Below are positions 45,789 to 54,543 of a DNA stretch of 64,000 bases, in pieces. Within the stretch, counting starts at the first letter, position 1, and every line of letters starts with the position of its first letter. Made by a program: the position numbers and the translations under genes. The notes beneath the pieces are model-generated. The model was not told the DNA's origin. It was given only the letters and a program-made list of their open reading frames with translations, and made no database searches. Source of the stretch: JAHEJE01 sp965216335 (GTDB lineage Bacteria; Pseudomonadota; Alphaproteobacteria; Rhizobiales; Aestuariivirgaceae); the NCBI GenBank assembly GCA_965216335.1, contig OZ244154.1, positions 2,294,001 through 2,358,000 on the forward strand. The letters run 5' to 3'.

Positions 45789-46828
45789 GGCTGCCAGCCC
45801 CCTTCGGCCGCCGCCGCCTCGGGCACACGCTCGGCCTCGCGTCGCGTCGTGACATGGGTGAGAAGCTTGAACATCGCCTCGCGCACGCCCTTGCCCGTCG
45901 CACCCGAGATCAGCAGCACCTCTGCATCCGTCTCGTCCGCGAGGGCTGAGCGTATTTCGTCCAGCCGCTCATCCTCCACCGCATCGATCTTGTTCAGCGC
46001 CACCACCTGCGGCTTGTCCATCAAACCGGCGCCATAGGCTGCAAGCTCGTCGCGCACCGTGCGGTAATCCGCAACCGGGTCCTCGCTGGTGGCATCGACC
46101 AGATGCAGCAAAACCACGCACCGCTCGATGTGGCCGAGAAAACGGTCGCCGATGCCGACGCCTTCATGCGCCCCTTCGATCAGACCGGGAATATCCGCCA
46201 GGACGAAGCTGTCATCGTCCACCGACACCACGCCAAGCTGCGGGTGCAGGGTGGTGAAGGGGTAATCGGCAATCTTGGGCCGGGCCGCCGACACGGCCGC
46301 CAGCAGCGTCGACTTGCCGGCATTGGGCAGGCCGACCAGCCCGGCATCGGCAATCAGCTTGAGGCGCAGCCAGATCCACATTTCCTGACCGGCCTCGCCC
46401 GGGTTGGCATGGCGCGGCGCCCGGTTTGTCGACGACTTGAAGCGCGCGTTGCCGAAGCCGCCATTACCGCCGCGCGCCAGCATCACGCGCTGGCCGTCCA
46501 CGGTCAGGTCGGCGATCACCGTCTCGTTGTCCTCATCAAGCACCTCGGTGCCCACCGGCACCTTGATCACCGCATCCTTGCCGGCGCGCCCGGTGCGGTT
46601 GGCACCCATGCCGTGCACGCCGGTCTCGCCCTTGAAGTGCTGCTTGTAACGGTAGTCGATCAGCGTGTTGAGATTGCTCACCGCCTCGGCATAGACGTGC
46701 CCGCCGCGCCCGCCGTCACCACCGTCCGGCCCGCCGAATTCGACATACTTCTCGCGCCGGAAGCTCACGCACCCGGCCCCGCCGTTGCCCGACTTGATGT
46801 GGATCTTGGCCTGATCGAGAAACTTCAT
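45785..46828 (-). CDS. obgE: GTPase Obg/CgtA
   Basis: The 347-residue GTPase has the glycine-rich Obg fold (about 1-158, with GGDGGRGGHVY) and a G domain with GLPNAGKSTLLAAVSAA (about 167-183), DIPGLIEGAHEG and NKID. It acts in large-subunit ribosome assembly. An inverted repeat begins 18 bases upstream of its ATG. Confidence 0.97.
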   Translation of the reverse strand: MKFLDQAKIHIKSGNGGAGCVSFRREKYVEFGGPDGGDGGRGGHVYAEAVSNLNTLIDYRYKQHFKGETGVHGMGANRTGRAGKDAVIKVPVGTEVLDEDNETVIADLTVDGQRVMLARGGNGGFGNARFKSSTNRAPRHANPGEAGQEMWIWLRLKLIADAGLVGLPNAGKSTLLAAVSAARPKIADYPFTTLHPQLGVVSVDDDSFVLADIPGLIEGAHEGVGIGDRFLGHIERCVVLLHLVDATSEDPVADYRTVRDELAAYGAGLMDKPQVVALNKIDAVEDERLDEIRSALADETDAEVLLISGATGKGVREAMFKLLTHVTTRREAERVPEAAAAEGGWQP

Positions 46829-46845
46829 GGCATCAAAACTCGTTC

Positions 46846-46979
46846 CCCTCCCCCTTGTGGATAGGGGTCAGGGGTGGGGAGCAGCGGTGCCGGCCGGCAC
46901 GACGATGAACAATCTGCAAGGCCCCAACCCCACCCGGTCATCGCTGCCGCGATGCCCACCCTCCCCACAAGGGGGAGGG
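46846..46979. repeat. C/G-rich inverted repeat element, copy 1
   Basis: Perfect 15-bp arms CCCTCCCCCTTGTGG (46846-46860) and its complement (46965-46979) enclose about 104 bases with further GGGG/CCCC pairing. The right arm resembles a second element at 50222-50343. It lies in the 5' leader of obgE and after the acetyltransferase gene. Confidence 0.8.
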
Positions 46980-47037
46980 TTTGCTCTGCCGGATGTTGTG
47001 TTGCGCGCTGCATGGCCTGATATCCCCTACTGCCCGA

Positions 47038-47595
47038 TCAAGCGCAAGCCCTGGCGTCCAGCCACTCGTCGCAGGTCAGCTGCACTTTCATCGTCCTGAC
47101 GTCGCGCCCGGCCCCCAATGAAAACCGCTCGCGCCGTCCGACCTCCCGGAACGCGAGTTTGGCCAGCACGCGGCCGGAGGCCGGATTGTCGATCTGATAG
47201 TCGGTCTCGATCACATCGACCCGGGCGATGCAAAAGGCATGGGTCAACACCGCCTGACCGGCTTCTGTGGCATATCCGTGCCCCCAGAAATCCGTACCCA
47301 GCCAATAGCCGAAGTCCATCTCGCCGGCATCGTTCGGCCCATACCCCGCACCGCCAATCAACACGTTGTCCTGCGTCTTGAGGGTCACGGCGAAGGCGTG
47401 CGCCGTTTCCTTGGCGTTCACACGGTCGATGAATGCCACCGCATCTGCCTCACCGTAGGGATATGGCATCGTCGCCAGCATGTGCGCGATGGCTGGCATA
47501 TTGGCCAGCTCGCTCATCTGCTTGGCATCATCGTGGACATGTTCACGCAGCACCAACCTGTCGGTTTCTATCCGGTTCCTGGCAAGAAAGAGCAT
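47038..47595 (-). CDS. GNAT family N-acetyltransferase (RimJ/RimL type)
   Basis: The 185-residue protein has the GNAT core. IETDRLVLREHVHDDAKQMS is at the start, and GYWLGTDFWGHGYATEAGQA carries the acetyl-CoA-binding GHGYA near 101-120. The closing FREVGRRERFS is typical of RimJ/RimL relatives that modify protein N-termini or small molecules. Start at 47595 is chosen over 47643 because it begins the conserved region. It lies in the rpmA-obgE run. Confidence 0.85.
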   Translation of the reverse strand: MLFLARNRIETDRLVLREHVHDDAKQMSELANMPAIAHMLATMPYPYGEADAVAFIDRVNAKETAHAFAVTLKTQDNVLIGGAGYGPNDAGEMDFGYWLGTDFWGHGYATEAGQAVLTHAFCIARVDVIETDYQIDNPASGRVLAKLAFREVGRRERFSLGAGRDVRTMKVQLTCDEWLDARACA

Positions 47596-47722
47596 GGTTC
47601 CAATCCGATCGTTTGACGCAAGACAGGGGAGACGGCGTTCCATCTCCCCTGTGATAAAATCGGATGCTGTCTTGCTCGCTCATCCGCCGGGTCGATGGAA
47701 CCGGCGGACGATAACCAACCGG

Positions 47723-47992
47723 TTATTCGGCTGCCGGGGCTTGCGGAAGGACCGATACGTAGGTCCGGTCGTTGCGGGTTGTGCGGAATTCCACGGTGCC
47801 CTCGGCCACGGCAAAAATCGTGTGATCTTTACCCATGCCGACATTGTCGCCCGGGTGCCACTTGGTGCCACGCTGACGAATGATGATGTTGCCCGGAATG
47901 ACGCGCTCGCCACCGAACTTCTTCACACCCAGACGGCGGCCGGCTGAATCGCGGCCGTTACGGGATGAACCACCTGCCTTCTTGTGAGCCAT
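47723..47992 (-). CDS. rpmA: 50S ribosomal protein L27
   Basis: The 89-residue protein begins MAHKKAGGSSRNGRDSAGRR, the diagnostic L27 N-terminus, and contains QRGTKWHPGDNVGMGKDHT. It sits at the peptidyl-transferase centre. It follows rplU by 41 bases. An 8-bp inverted repeat TCCGCCGG / CCGGCGGA 15 bases past the stop (47683-47708) may act as a weak terminator. Confidence 0.98.
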   Translation of the reverse strand: MAHKKAGGSSRNGRDSAGRRLGVKKFGGERVIPGNIIIRQRGTKWHPGDNVGMGKDHTIFAVAEGTVEFRTTRNDRTYVSVLPQAPAAE

Positions 47993-48033
47993 AACTCTGC
48001 TCCTGAAAAATCTTGTGCGTTGCTATATCAGAC

Positions 48034-48708
48034 TTATTCGCCGTCGGCCAGTGCCTTGGCCTGGCTCAGCCAGTCGTCGCGCTCGATGCAGCCCTTGAAC
48101 GACAGGGCGTCATCGACCTTGGCGATGTCTTCCGGCGTGAAGGCCGCGACCTGAGCAAACTTGGTGATGCCGAGATCGTTGAGTTTCTTTTCCAGAACCG
48201 GACCAACACCGGAAATCTTCTTCAGATCATCCGGCTCGCCTGCGGGCGCGGTGAACAATGCACCGGCCGGTGCTTCGGCCTTCTTGTCTTCCTTGGCCGG
48301 AGCCTCTTTCTTGGCCGGAGCTTCCTTCTTGGCCACCGGCTTGTCTTCAGCCTTGGCTTCCTTCTTCGCCGCGGCCTTCTTCGAGGGCTTCTTGCCGCCG
48401 GTCAGGATTTCGGTGATCGTCACCTTGGACAGGTCCTGGCGATGGCCGTTGCGGCGGCGGTAGCCCTTGCGGCGCTTCTTCTTGAAAACGATGATCTTCT
48501 TGCCGCGGGTCTGCTCGACCAGTTCGGCGGCCACGGTGGCGCCATCGACCAGCGGCGTGCCGACTTCGACGCCGGCATCGGAGCCTACCATCAGCACATC
48601 GGTGAATTGAATGATATCGCCGGCTTCCCCGGCCAAACGCTCGATCTCGAGCGTGTCGTCTTGTTCAACGCGGTACTGCTTACCGCCTGTCTTGATGACA
48701 GCGTACAT
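48034..48708 (-). CDS. rplU: 50S ribosomal protein L21 with C-terminal HhH extension
   Basis: The 224-residue protein is L21 for its first 103 residues (MYAVIKTGGKQYRVEQDDTL; IIVFKKKRRKGYRRRNGHR). A Lys/Ala/Glu-rich linker follows (104-155), then a helix-hairpin-helix domain (158-215) with DLKKISGVGPVLEKKLNDLG. L21 is normally about 103 residues, so the extension more than doubles it. The ATG at 48708 is better than one 3 codons upstream, since GAAGG then lies 9 bases away. Confidence 0.96.
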   Translation of the reverse strand: MYAVIKTGGKQYRVEQDDTLEIERLAGEAGDIIQFTDVLMVGSDAGVEVGTPLVDGATVAAELVEQTRGKKIIVFKKKRRKGYRRRNGHRQDLSKVTITEILTGGKKPSKKAAAKKEAKAEDKPVAKKEAPAKKEAPAKEDKKAEAPAGALFTAPAGEPDDLKKISGVGPVLEKKLNDLGITKFAQVAAFTPEDIAKVDDALSFKGCIERDDWLSQAKALADGE

Positions 48709-48746
48709 GTCCTTCATCCTTCTTTCTTCATCCGCGCCAGTCGGCG

Positions 48747-48783
48747 CCGCACATCCTTTGGATGAAGACCCTTAGGGGTGCGG
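48747..48783 (-). promoter_or_regulatory. folded leader upstream of rplU
   Basis: On the transcribed (minus) strand a 6-bp outer stem CCGCAC / GTGCGG encloses two small hairpins, CCC-TAA-GGG and CATCC-AAA-GGATG, a three-way-junction shape. It lies inside the predicted 145-base leader, 38 bases before the rplU ATG. It could be an autoregulatory binding site for L21; this is inference. Confidence 0.5.
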
Positions 48784-48860
48784 ACTTTTCCTTGTTGTTC
48801 TTGTCGGCCTGAGGCAGCGCAATTGACGCCGGAGCTTCTGCCCGGCGCATACGGAGCGCG

Positions 48861-48889
48861 ATATAGGGTCATGACCGGGGCAAAGTCAA
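48861..48889 (-). promoter_or_regulatory. sigma-70 promoter of rplU-rpmA
   Basis: On the minus strand TTGACT, 17 spacer bases and CTATAT match the alphaproteobacterial housekeeping consensus. Transcription should begin near 48854, giving a leader of about 145 bases. Confidence 0.85.
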
Positions 48890-48955
48890 GCTAAACAGTC
48901 GCCGCAACACCATGTTAGAACAGGTCTTCGCGAAGTGATTCACGACCGGGACGCC

Positions 48956-50200
48956 ATGACCATCAAACACATTGCCACGCTGCTGCTGGTCCTGCTCATG
49001 ACGGTGCCGTCCGCCCATGCCCAATCCGCCTACCGCCAGAAGGTCGAGGCCCAGTTCCAGCGCTGGCTCAAGACCACCGCCTGGCCCGATGCCAAGCGCC
49101 GGGGCATTTCGCACAAGACCTTCACGCGCGCCACTCGCGGCCTCAAACTCAACTGGAAACTGCCCGACCTGCAGCCGCCTGGCACGTCGAAAAAGGCCCC
49201 CAAGAAACAGCGCCAGAGCGAGTTCGGCTCGCCGTCGCGCTATTTCAACCACAAGCGTCTGGCCAACCAGACCGCGGCCGGCCGCCGGCTGATGACAAAG
49301 TGGGCCGGCACCCTCAAGGCCATCGAACAGCGCTATGGCGTGCCGCGCCGTATCCTGATGGCGATCTGGGCCCGCGAGAGCGCCTTCGGCCGCGCCAAGA
49401 TGCCGGAAAACACCATTCGCGCCCTGGCGACGGAAAGCTTCATGGGACGCCGGGCAAAACTGTTCTACCCGGAGTTCATTGCCGCGCTCAAAATCCTCCA
49501 GCGTGGTGACATCTCGGCCAAGCGCATGCGCGGTTCCTGGGCCGGCGCCCTCGGCCAGCCGCAGTTCCTGCCGACCAAGTTTCTCACTCTGGCCGTCGAT
49601 TTCGACGGTGACGGCCGCCGCGACATCTGGGATTCGGTGCCCGACACGCTTGCCTCGATCGCCAACTACCTGAACAAGTCCGGCTGGCAGCCGGGCCGCG
49701 ACTGGGGCTTTGAGGCCAACGTCCCGGCCTCGGTGTCCTGTGCGCTGGAAGGCCCCGACCTCGGCAAGACCTTCGCCGAATGGACCCGTCTTGGCGTCAC
49801 CCGCCCGAACGGCAAGCCATTCCCGGCTGCCGAGATGAAGCGCAAGGGCTTCCTGCTCATGCCCGCCGGCCGCCTCGGCCCCGCCTTCATCGCCACGCAA
49901 AACTTCTACACCCTCAAGGAATACAACGAGTCCGATCTCTACGCCCTCTATATCGGTAATCTCGCCGACCGCTTCGGCAAGGGCGGCAACTTCTATGGCA
50001 CATGGGGCAAGATCGGCGGCTTCAACCGGCGCGACGTCCAGAAGATGCAAGCCCGTCTTGAGCGCCACGGCCACGACGTCGGCGGCGCCGACGGCCTCGC
50101 CGGCTTCAAGACCCGCCGCTCGATCGGCAAATGGCAACAGGCTAACGGCCTCAAGCCAACCTGCTTTCCCGATGCCCGGCTGGTGAGGTCGATTAGGTGA
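48956..50200 (+). CDS. lytic murein transglycosylase (MltB-type) with peptidoglycan-binding domain
   Basis: The 414-residue protein has a signal peptide (about 1-22) and an SLT_2/MltB catalytic domain (about 90-320) with catalytic Glu141 in AIWARESAFG. A C-terminal peptidoglycan-binding domain (about 355-414, RDVQKMQARLERHGHDVGG) follows. It cuts glycan strands to give 1,6-anhydro ends in the periplasm. The ATG at 48956 starts the signal peptide; 7 extra codons upstream are possible. It diverges from the rplU promoter. Confidence 0.93.
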   Translation: MTIKHIATLLLVLLMTVPSAHAQSAYRQKVEAQFQRWLKTTAWPDAKRRGISHKTFTRATRGLKLNWKLPDLQPPGTSKKAPKKQRQSEFGSPSRYFNHKRLANQTAAGRRLMTKWAGTLKAIEQRYGVPRRILMAIWARESAFGRAKMPENTIRALATESFMGRRAKLFYPEFIAALKILQRGDISAKRMRGSWAGALGQPQFLPTKFLTLAVDFDGDGRRDIWDSVPDTLASIANYLNKSGWQPGRDWGFEANVPASVSCALEGPDLGKTFAEWTRLGVTRPNGKPFPAAEMKRKGFLLMPAGRLGPAFIATQNFYTLKEYNESDLYALYIGNLADRFGKGGNFYGTWGKIGGFNRRDVQKMQARLERHGHDVGGADGLAGFKTRRSIGKWQQANGLKPTCFPDARLVRSIR

Positions 50201-50221
50201 CGCCAACTCCTGCAGCACATT

Positions 50222-50343
50222 CCCTCCCCCAGAAAGGGGGAGGGTTAGGGAGGGGGTTGATGGCCCTTCAGCCCACACAGCCATCGGAACATGTGGCACA
50301 GCCCGGTCAACCCCCACCTAACCTCCCCCTTTCTGGGGGAGAG
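50222..50343. repeat. C/G-rich inverted repeat element, copy 2
   Basis: Two long arms (about 50222-50260 and 50307-50343) are near-complementary, and each arm itself contains a hairpin CTCCCCCAGAAAGGGGGAG. The arms share the CCCTCCCC-AAGGGGGAGGGTT layout with copy 1 at 46846-46979. It ends 19 bases before the chosen start of the DUF188 gene. Confidence 0.8.
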
Positions 50344-50362
50344 ACGTGTTCGTGACCCCGCC

Positions 50363-50827
50363 GTGCCCGCACCCATCCATATCCTCGTCGACGCCGACGC
50401 CTGTCCGGTCAAGGACGAGATCTACCGGGTGGCCTTGCGTACCGGGACGGCGGTTGTCGTCGTTGCCAACACCTACATGCGCCTACCGGAGCATCCGCTG
50501 ATCTCGCGCATTGTCGTCAATGATCAGCCGGACGCCGCTGACGACTACATTGTCGAACAAGCCACGCCAGCCAGCATCGTCATCACCGCCGATATTCTGC
50601 TCGCCCAACGCTGCCTCGACAAATCCGCCACCGTCATCGCCCCGAACGGCAAGCCGTTCACCGATGCCGGGATCGGCATGGCGGTGGCCACACGCGCCAT
50701 CATGGTGGATGTCCGCGCCGGTGGCGAGCAGACCGGCGGCCCGCCACCGTTCACCAAGGCCGACCGCTCGCGTTTCCTCAACGCCCTCGATGCCGCCCTG
50801 GTGCGGATGCACAAGGCCGGCGCGTGA
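50363..50827 (+). CDS. YaiI/YqxD (DUF188) family protein
   Basis: The 154-residue protein matches the DUF188 family. ILVDADACPVKDEIYRVA is near the start, NDQPDAADDYIVEQATPASIVITADI follows in the middle, and a C-terminal GGPPPFTKADRSRFLNALD closes it. The conserved acidic residues suggest a PIN-like nuclease-type fold, but activity is unknown. I chose the GTG at 50363; the ATG at 50291 lies inside an inverted repeat and would add residues translated from that repeat. It overlaps the next gene by 4 bases. Confidence 0.85.
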   Translation: MPAPIHILVDADACPVKDEIYRVALRTGTAVVVVANTYMRLPEHPLISRIVVNDQPDAADDYIVEQATPASIVITADILLAQRCLDKSATVIAPNGKPFTDAGIGMAVATRAIMVDVRAGGEQTGGPPPFTKADRSRFLNALDAALVRMHKAGA

Positions 50828-51999
50828 CCGAGAGCTACGACGCCATCGTCCTCGGGGCCGGCGGGGCCGGGCTGATGTGCGCCGCAACCGCCGGCCAGCG
50901 CGGCCGCAAAGTGCTGCTCATCGACCACAATGCGGAGCCGGGCCGCAAGATCCTCATATCCGGCGGTGGGCGCTGCAACTTCACCAACCTGAACACCCCG
51001 GCAAGCTGCTATCTATCCGAAAACCGGCACTTCGCCAAGTCGGCGCTCGCCCGCTACACCCCTCAGGACTTCATCGCCCTGGTCGGCCGTCACAACATCG
51101 CCTGGCACGAAAAGACCCTCGGCCAGCTGTTCTGCGACGGCTCGGCCAGACAGATCGTCGCCATGCTGCAAACCGAATGCACCCACGGCCGGGTCGAGGA
51201 GCGCTACGCCAGCCCCATCCGCGAGATCAGCCACGCTGACGGTCGCTTCACCGTACGCCATGGCGGGCGAACCGCCATTGCCGGCAAGCTGGTGATCGCC
51301 ACCGGCGGCCTGTCGATCCCCAAACTCGGCGCCACCAGTCTCGCCTATGATCTGGCCAGGCAGTTCGGTCTCGACATCGTCACGCCGCGTCCGGCCCTGG
51401 TCCCGTTCAAACTTGCCGGCGAGGACGCCCTGTTCCAGAAACTGTCGGGCGTCGCCGCCCCGGTCATCGCTGGTATTGGCAAGACCAGGTTTCAGGAAGC
51501 CGCCCTGTTCACCCACAAGGGGCTCAGCGGTCCGGCCATCCTGCAGATCTCCTCCTACTGGCAGCCTGGCACGTCAGTCACCATCGACTTCCTGCCCAAA
51601 GCACCGTCAGGCTGGCTCATCGCGGCAAAAGAACAAACGCCGCGCATCCCTGTTGCCAAAGCGCTCACGGGCCATCTGCCGGCCCGTCTCGCAGAGGCGC
51701 TCGCCGGCCGCCTGGCGCTCGCCGGCGAATTGGCCAACCTGTCCGACCGCGCCCTGGCTGGTGCTGAACACCGCCTTGCCAACTGGTCCTTCACCCCGAG
51801 CGGCACCGAAGGTTTCGCCAAGGCCGAGGTCACCGCCGGCGGCATCGCAACATCGAACCTGTCGTCCCAGACCCTGCAGGCCAGGACTCTCCCCGGTCTT
51901 TACGCCATCGGCGAAGCCGTAGACGTCACCGGCTGGCTCGGCGGCTACAATTTCCAGTGGGCCTGGTCGAGTGCGGTTGCGGCGGGCAACGATCTGTGA
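50824..51999 (+). CDS. BaiN/HI0933-type FAD-dependent oxidoreductase
   Basis: The 391-residue flavoprotein has the dinucleotide-binding loop VLGAGGAGLMCAATAGQRG (about 9-27) and the family motif ILISGGGRCNFTNL (about 44-57). The end GEAVDVTGWLGGYNFQWAWSSA contains the second FAD contact. Its relatives are of uncertain substrate. The ATG overlaps the DUF188 stop by 4 bases, so both are cotranslated. Confidence 0.9.
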   Translation: MTESYDAIVLGAGGAGLMCAATAGQRGRKVLLIDHNAEPGRKILISGGGRCNFTNLNTPASCYLSENRHFAKSALARYTPQDFIALVGRHNIAWHEKTLGQLFCDGSARQIVAMLQTECTHGRVEERYASPIREISHADGRFTVRHGGRTAIAGKLVIATGGLSIPKLGATSLAYDLARQFGLDIVTPRPALVPFKLAGEDALFQKLSGVAAPVIAGIGKTRFQEAALFTHKGLSGPAILQISSYWQPGTSVTIDFLPKAPSGWLIAAKEQTPRIPVAKALTGHLPARLAEALAGRLALAGELANLSDRALAGAEHRLANWSFTPSGTEGFAKAEVTAGGIATSNLSSQTLQARTLPGLYAIGEAVDVTGWLGGYNFQWAWSSAVAAGNDL

Positions 52000-52012
52000 C
52001 CAGGGTGGCGAC

Positions 52013-52471
52013 ATGATCCGTACCGCAACATATGACGACTACGACGCCATGGTCCGGCTCTACGACGAGTTTGGCGGCACGGTGCCTGCAATCGGCGGGC
52101 CGCGCGGCCGGACACGCTGGCGCGAAATCATCGACCACCCCGGTACGACCGTTTTCGTCTTCGATCAGGGTGGTCGGCCGGTTGCCACCGCCGTGCTGCA
52201 CATCCTGCCCAACATGACCTACGAAGGCCGTCCCTACGCGCTGATCGAGAACGTCATCACCGCAAAGGCCCATCGCCGCGGCGGCCTCGGACGCCGGGTC
52301 ATGCAGGCCACCATCGACGCCGCCTGGGCAGCGGACGCCTACAAGATCATGCTGTTGACTGGCAGGAACCGCCCCGGCCGCGGCGCCCTCGGTTTCTACG
52401 AAAGCCTCGGCTTCACAGCGGACGAAAAACACGCCCTGACCCTGCGCCGCATACCCCCGCGCCGGGTTTGA
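52013..52471 (+). CDS. GNAT family acetyltransferase
   Basis: The 152-residue protein has the GNAT fold. The acetyl-CoA loop is ENVITAKAHRRGGLGRRVMQ (about 80-99) and the closing strand is GALGFYESLGFTADEKHALTLR. The ATG at 52013 begins the conserved RTATYDDYD. It follows the flavoprotein gene by 13 bases and may be its cotranscribed third member. Substrate unknown. Confidence 0.87.
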   Translation: MIRTATYDDYDAMVRLYDEFGGTVPAIGGPRGRTRWREIIDHPGTTVFVFDQGGRPVATAVLHILPNMTYEGRPYALIENVITAKAHRRGGLGRRVMQATIDAAWAADAYKIMLLTGRNRPGRGALGFYESLGFTADEKHALTLRRIPPRRV

Positions 52472-52494
52472 TCACCTCGTTGCACCAACCGCAA

Positions 52495-53703
52495 TCAATC
52501 GGCGCCCCAGTGCCAGAAGCCATCGCCGTGTTTGGCGTAGTGGCGGGCCAGCACCATCTTGTGGACTTCCGAGGCGCCGTCGACCAGGCGGGCGCAGCGG
52601 GCATAGCGGTAGATCCATTCTAGCAGCGTGTCGTTGGAGTAGCCCCTGGCGCCGCATAGCTGGATGCCGGTGTCGGCGGCCTTGTGCAGCACGTCGGCAA
52701 CGTGGATCTTGGCCATCGAGACTTCCTTGCGGGCCCGCGATCCCTGGTCGAGCATCCAGGCGGCGTGCATGGTCAAGAGACGGCCGGTGTGGATGTCACT
52801 GGCCAGATCGCCGAGCATCATGCGGATCGATTCCCGTTCGGCCAGCTTGGCGCCGAAGGCCTCGCGCTCGCTGATGTATTCATTGGCGATCTCCATGCAC
52901 TTCTTGGCCATACCGAGCCAACGCATGCAGTGGGTCAGCCGCGCCGGCCCCAGCCGCATCTGTGTGATGCGCAATCCGTCGCCCTCTTCCAGCAGCCGGT
53001 GTTCCATGGGGATTTCCAGCCCGTCGAATTCCAGCTCGCACACTCCGCCGTGCTCATCCGGTCCCATGTTCTCGATGCGCCGCACGATGCGCCAGCCGGG
53101 GTCGTCCCTGTGGTAGAGGAAGGCCGACAGACCATGGCGCGGATCGTCACTGGTCCGGGCCATGACGATGAAGTGGCTGGCCACCGCGGCGCCGGAGATG
53201 AACCACTTGCGCCCGGAAATCACGTAGCGGTCGTTCTTGCGGTCCGCCCGGGTGAGCATCATGCCGGCGGGGTCGGAGCCGGAGCCGGGATGCGGCTCGG
53301 TCATCGCAAAGGAAGACCGCACCTTGCCGTCGATGATCGGTTGCAGCCATTTGTCTTTTAGCGCGTCGCTCGCCAGAACCTTGTTGAGCACCGACATGTT
53401 GCCGTCATCCGGCGCCTGACAGTTGAGGATGACAGGCCCGAAAATCGACCGCGCCGCCTCCTCGTAGAACACCGCCCAGCCGATGACCGGCAGTTCCAGT
53501 CCACCACGCGCCCTGGGCATCTGCGGCGCCCACAGGCCGGCAGCACGCGCCTTGGCCCGCATCTCGTCGAGTAACGACAGTTTGATGTTCTCAAATTCGT
53601 TGAAATTTGCTGGATCGCTCTCTAGCGGGATCACTTCATCGGCAATGAAGTCACGAACCTTGAGGCGCAAGGCCTCCAATTCGGGAGAAATCGAGAAATC
53701 CAT
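52495..53703 (-). CDS. acyl-CoA dehydrogenase
   Basis: The 402-residue protein has the ACAD layout: a helical N-domain (about 5-120), a beta middle domain with FAMTEPHPGSGSDPAGM (about 132-148) and KWFISGAA, and the C-terminal helical domain. The ending LVDGASEVHKMVLARHYAK resembles the ACAD10/ACAD11 group. It oxidises an acyl-CoA with FAD and electron-transfer flavoprotein. It is the last gene of the TRAP-SDR-ACAD run, 46 bases after the SDR gene. Confidence 0.92.
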   Translation of the reverse strand: MDFSISPELEALRLKVRDFIADEVIPLESDPANFNEFENIKLSLLDEMRAKARAAGLWAPQMPRARGGLELPVIGWAVFYEEAARSIFGPVILNCQAPDDGNMSVLNKVLASDALKDKWLQPIIDGKVRSSFAMTEPHPGSGSDPAGMMLTRADRKNDRYVISGRKWFISGAAVASHFIVMARTSDDPRHGLSAFLYHRDDPGWRIVRRIENMGPDEHGGVCELEFDGLEIPMEHRLLEEGDGLRITQMRLGPARLTHCMRWLGMAKKCMEIANEYISEREAFGAKLAERESIRMMLGDLASDIHTGRLLTMHAAWMLDQGSRARKEVSMAKIHVADVLHKAADTGIQLCGARGYSNDTLLEWIYRYARCARLVDGASEVHKMVLARHYAKHGDGFWHWGAD

Positions 53704-53749
53704 GAAACACGCCTCAATGCACGCGGTGTTGCCGTTCGGGCGAACAGCG

Positions 53750-54541
53750 TCAGCTGCCGCCGGTCAGCATATGACCACCGTCTACGACGATTGTCGAGCC
53801 GGTCATGAAGCCGGACGCTTTGGCCGACGCCAGCAGCAGCAGCGTGCCATCGAGGTCTGAAGGCGCGCCGATGCGTCTTTGCGGAATGCCGGCGATCATC
53901 TCCCTGCTGGCATCGCTTTCGAAATACGCCCGGTTGATCTCGGTCAGGATGTAGCCGGGCGCGATGGCATTGACGCGAATGCCGTCCTTGGCCAGTTCGA
54001 GCGCCAGAGCATTCGTTGCCTGGACCACGCCGGCCTTGGCGACGCAGTAGGCGCCGATGCCGAAACTGACCGTAAACCCTGCGATGGATGCGGTGTTGAT
54101 GATCGTTCCCGGCTTTCCGGCGGCCTTCATGCGCCGCCCGGCCTCCTGGGCGATGAACCACACGGCATCGAGGTTGACCGCCATCAACTTGCGCCACTCG
54201 TCCTGGCTGGTGTTCAGGGCACTCTTGGTTATGGCGATGCCGGCATTGTTGAGAACGATGGTCACGGTTCCAAACGCCGCCTCAGCGGCATCGAACGCCG
54301 CCGGAATGGCGGTGCTGTCGGCAACATCAAGTTCAACGCAGTGCGCCTTACCGCCCGCCGCTTCGATTGAGGTCTTGAGGGCCTCAAGCTTGTCCGTGCT
54401 GCGCGCCGCCAGCACGATCCTGGCGCCGTGCGCCGCGAGCACCTCGGCAAACCGCCAGCCGAGACCGGAAGACGCACCGGTCACCAGGGCGACCTCGCCG
54501 GTCAGATCGAACAGGTCGGCCGCTTTGGTCACAACACCCAT
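53750..54541 (-). CDS. SDR family oxidoreductase
   Basis: The 263-residue short-chain dehydrogenase has TGASSGLGWRFAEVLA (about 20-35) as the NAD(P) loop, NNAGIAITK, and the catalytic YCVAK (Tyr about 165, Lys 169) after a conserved Ser in TASIAGFT. It starts 2 bases after the TRAP permease stop, so translation is coupled; its substrate is probably the imported compound or its derivative. Confidence 0.92.
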   Translation of the reverse strand: MGVVTKAADLFDLTGEVALVTGASSGLGWRFAEVLAAHGARIVLAARSTDKLEALKTSIEAAGGKAHCVELDVADSTAIPAAFDAAEAAFGTVTIVLNNAGIAITKSALNTSQDEWRKLMAVNLDAVWFIAQEAGRRMKAAGKPGTIINTASIAGFTVSFGIGAYCVAKAGVVQATNALALELAKDGIRVNAIAPGYILTEINRAYFESDASREMIAGIPQRRIGAPSDLDGTLLLLASAKASGFMTGSTIVVDGGHMLTGGS

Positions 54542-54543
54542 GG

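Noticed and set aside
48869..50317. 482-residue minus-strand open frame
   Set aside because: It lies opposite the transglycosylase gene with signal peptide and catalytic motif, and its end is in a repeat.
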